From NCBI RefSeq assembly GCF_014647375.1, contig NZ_BMPB01000004.1, positions 62,001 through 126,000 of the forward strand: DNA of 64,000 nucleotides, written 5' to 3'. The position numbers and the translations under genes are program-made. This document shows, piece by piece, positions 62,041 through 64,000 of this stretch. The DNA is from Parabacteroides faecis (GTDB lineage Bacteria; Bacteroidota; Bacteroidia; Bacteroidales; Tannerellaceae). A model generated the notes under the pieces. It was not told the DNA's origin, did not search any database, and saw nothing but the letters and a program-made list of their open reading frames with translations. Position 1 is the first letter of the stretch, and each line of letters begins with the position of its first letter.

Positions 62041-64000
62041 ATGAAGAAAATCTTATTATCTGTCCTGGCTGCCGCCTTATCGTTGCCTGCAATAGCGGAC
62101 GAGGGTATGTGGTTGCTTCCGTTGCTCAAGCAACAGAAGTTTCCCGAAATGCAGGCACTGGGACTTAAATTGCAGGACTATGATATATATAGTCCTGATT
62201 CTGCATCCCTGAAAGATGCTGTCGTCATTTTTGGCGGAGGCTGTACGGGTGAAATCGTCTCGCCGGACGGTCTGCTGCTGACTAACCACCATTGCGGATA
62301 TGGTCAGATCCAGCAGCACAGTACGCTGGAACATGATTACCTGACGGACGGTTTCTGGGCAGCTTCCCGCGACCAGGAATTACCGAATCCGGGCTTGACA
62401 GTCACGTTCATTGATAAAATAGAGGATGTCACCGATTATGTAAAGGCGGAACTGGCAAAAGATACCGATCCGAACAGCATGAATTTTCTCTCCCCAAAAT
62501 ACCTGAACGGACTGGCAAAAACCAGGGTCGGCGAGAAGTTCCTGCAGGATAACCCCGGGACGGATGTCGAGATCAAAGCATTCTACGGAGGTAACGTATA
62601 TTATATGTTCACGAAGAAAATCTATTCGGATATCCGATTGGTAGGTGCTCCTCCTTCATCTGTAGGTAAGTTCGGTGCCGATACCGACAACTGGATGTGG
62701 CCGCGTCATACCGGAGACTTCTCTGTATTCCGTGTATATGCCGATGTTAACGGTAATCCGGCAGAGTATTCTGAGTCGAACGTCCCGTTGCGTCCGAAGC
62801 GCTGGTTTAAAATCTCTATCAAGGGCGTTGAGGAAGACGATTATGCGATGATGATGGGTTTCCCCGGCCGTACCAATAAATATTATACCTCCTGGGAAGT
62901 CGCAGAACGCCGTGATATCGACAATACGGTCCGTATCAATATCCGTAATCTCCGCCAGGAAGTCATGTTGGATGAAATGTTGAAAGACCCTTCTGTCCGT
63001 ATTCAGTATGCTAGTAAATATGCCGGATCGACTAATGCCTATAAAAATGCGATCGGCAGTAACTGGGCGATTAAAAAGCGTAATTTCGAGCAGGTAAAGA
63101 AAGAGGAGCAAGACCTTTTGATTGCCTGGGCACAGAAGAATAACGAAGCAACCTATCCCGAAGCTTTGTCCACGTTGGAACAGATCGTTTCCGACCGTAA
63201 AGACCTGCGTTTTCGTAGCTGGATGTTGGATGAAGCGATCCTCCGCGGTATCGAGTTTACAAAGGTACCGGCGGAAGTACAATCCGTATGTAATGTCCTG
63301 AAAGGGAAAGACCGTAACGAACAGCAGAAGCAGATACGTTTGCTGGATATGTCTTATCACCGCTTTGCCGATAAAGACTATTCGCCGGAAGTAGACCGGA
63401 AGATAGCTAAGGTGATGTTGAAAGAATATCGCCGCCTGATACCAGCCAAGTCGCAACCAGCTTACTTTGCTTTGATCGATAAAAAATTCAAAGGTGATGT
63501 CGACCGCTTTGTCGATTATCTCTTCGAAAAGTCTATCTACGGAAGTGAAGAGAACTTTGAAAAGTTCAAAATACGTCCGTCTGTTAAGGTACTCGAGGAA
63601 GATCCCATGATTCTCTTTGCCAAATCGGTACAGGAAGAAAAGGCGAACCTGAATGCAGCATTGGCAGACTTTGACACCGGCTATGCCCTGGCACACCGGG
63701 AATATGTGAAAGGCCTGTTAGCCATGTATCAGGATAAAGCGAACTTTCCCGATGCCAATTTCTCCTTACGTCTGACTTACGGGCAAGTAAAAGGCTATCG
63801 TCCGAAGGATGCAGTCTATTATAACTGCCAGACCACTCTTGACGGTGTCATGGAAAAAGAGGATTCGACAAATTGGGAATTTGTTGTTCCGGGCCGTTTG
63901 AAGGCTTTGTATGAAGCTAAAGATTTCGGTCGTTATCAACTGGCTGACGGAAGAATGCCGGTAGCCTTCAGTGCGACGACACATACGACCGGAGGTAATT
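62041..64000 (+). CDS. S46-family dipeptidyl-peptidase (DPP7/DPP11 type), 3' end outside window
   Basis: 653 complete codons read to the window edge. A short signal peptide (MKKILLSVLAAALSLPAIA) is followed by ADEGMWLLPLLKQQ, typical of S46 peptidases. Two members of the catalytic triad are visible: His in TNHHCGYG (83/84) and Asp226 in RHTGDFSVFR. The last residues TTHTTGGN stop one codon before the expected catalytic Ser of the GGNSGSP motif. The enzyme releases dipeptides from peptides in the periplasm. Whether it prefers hydrophobic (DPP7) or acidic (DPP11) P1 residues depends on a position (Gly or Arg) shortly after the serine, outside the window. Starts 18 nt after the CYTH gene. Confidence 0.95.
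   Translation, partial: MKKILLSVLAAALSLPAIADEGMWLLPLLKQQKFPEMQALGLKLQDYDIYSPDSASLKDAVVIFGGGCTGEIVSPDGLLLTNHHCGYGQIQQHSTLEHDYLTDGFWAASRDQELPNPGLTVTFIDKIEDVTDYVKAELAKDTDPNSMNFLSPKYLNGLAKTRVGEKFLQDNPGTDVEIKAFYGGNVYYMFTKKIYSDIRLVGAPPSSVGKFGADTDNWMWPRHTGDFSVFRVYADVNGNPAEYSESNVPLRPKRWFKISIKGVEEDDYAMMMGFPGRTNKYYTSWEVAERRDIDNTVRINIRNLRQEVMLDEMLKDPSVRIQYASKYAGSTNAYKNAIGSNWAIKKRNFEQVKKEEQDLLIAWAQKNNEATYPEALSTLEQIVSDRKDLRFRSWMLDEAILRGIEFTKVPAEVQSVCNVLKGKDRNEQQKQIRLLDMSYHRFADKDYSPEVDRKIAKVMLKEYRRLIPAKSQPAYFALIDKKFKGDVDRFVDYLFEKSIYGSEENFEKFKIRPSVKVLEEDPMILFAKSVQEEKANLNAALADFDTGYALAHREYVKGLLAMYQDKANFPDANFSLRLTYGQVKGYRPKDAVYYNCQTTLDGVMEKEDSTNWEFVVPGRLKALYEAKDFGRYQLADGRMPVAFSATTHTTGGN

Noticed and set aside
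62656-63696. 346-codon minus-strand frame over the S46 peptidase
   Set aside because: It is the shadow of a gene with clear S46 motifs on the plus strand; the minus-strand translation shows no family features.

Overview
The window looks like chromosomal DNA of a gut Bacteroidales species, most likely Parabacteroides (Tannerellaceae). The evidence is a SusC/SusD pair, Bacteroidetes-type promoters (TAnnTTTG at -7, sometimes with TTTG about 19 nt upstream), type IX secretion genes (porQ, porE) with several proteins carrying type IX C-terminal sorting domains, and a DUF6383-like C-terminus, which I associate with Parabacteroides. I see no insertion sequence, integrase, phage gene or CRISPR array.

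Layout. 1-11.4 kb: a 5'-truncated SusC, a SusD lipoprotein, then three consecutive exported FAD-dependent oxidoreductases. The middle one is a double-FAD fusion with a helical C-terminal tail, and base composition jumps from AT-rich to GC-rich just inside it. 11.4-17.6 kb: three tandem tRNA-Val(TAC) genes, then purB, an RluB-type pseudouridine synthase with a long Arg/Gly/Asn/Tyr-rich N-terminus, asnS, an Lrp/AsnC regulator and a GNAT acetyltransferase. 17.6-22.8 kb (minus strand): an ExbB / membrane protein / ExbD / ExbD operon, tRNA-Ser(GGA), tatD, a polyprenyl synthetase and tonB. Together the exbBD and tonB genes would energise SusC-type transporters. 23.0-26.7 kb: porQ, cmk, ispH and pfkA. 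26.8-36.8 kb (minus strand): meaB, two DUF1573 proteins, a very large alpha-2-macroglobulin-like protein without the thioester motif, folA and thyA.

37.2-54.6 kb is the most distinctive part: four secreted or surface proteins (1714, 2225, 1235 and 323 aa), at least three with type IX-like C-terminal sorting domains. Upstream of the first lies a 185-bp segment bounded by 16-17-nt inverted repeats whose core resembles the recognition sites of Bacteroides invertible promoters. The only good promoter match inside it points away from the giant genes. I infer a phase-variable promoter switch, drawn here in the OFF orientation, controlling a surface-layer or adhesin operon. The 2225-aa protein also contains about eleven copies of a roughly 110-residue repeat that I do not recognise.

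54.7-64 kb: lipoprotein aldose 1-epimerase, a small helical protein behind a structured 5' leader, porE, queA, a DUF2027/Smr protein, a CYTH-domain protein and an S46 dipeptidyl-peptidase cut by the window end just before its catalytic serine. The intergenic gap at 61.1-61.5 kb holds four tandem 21-nt palindromic units and a long GC-rich inverted repeat.
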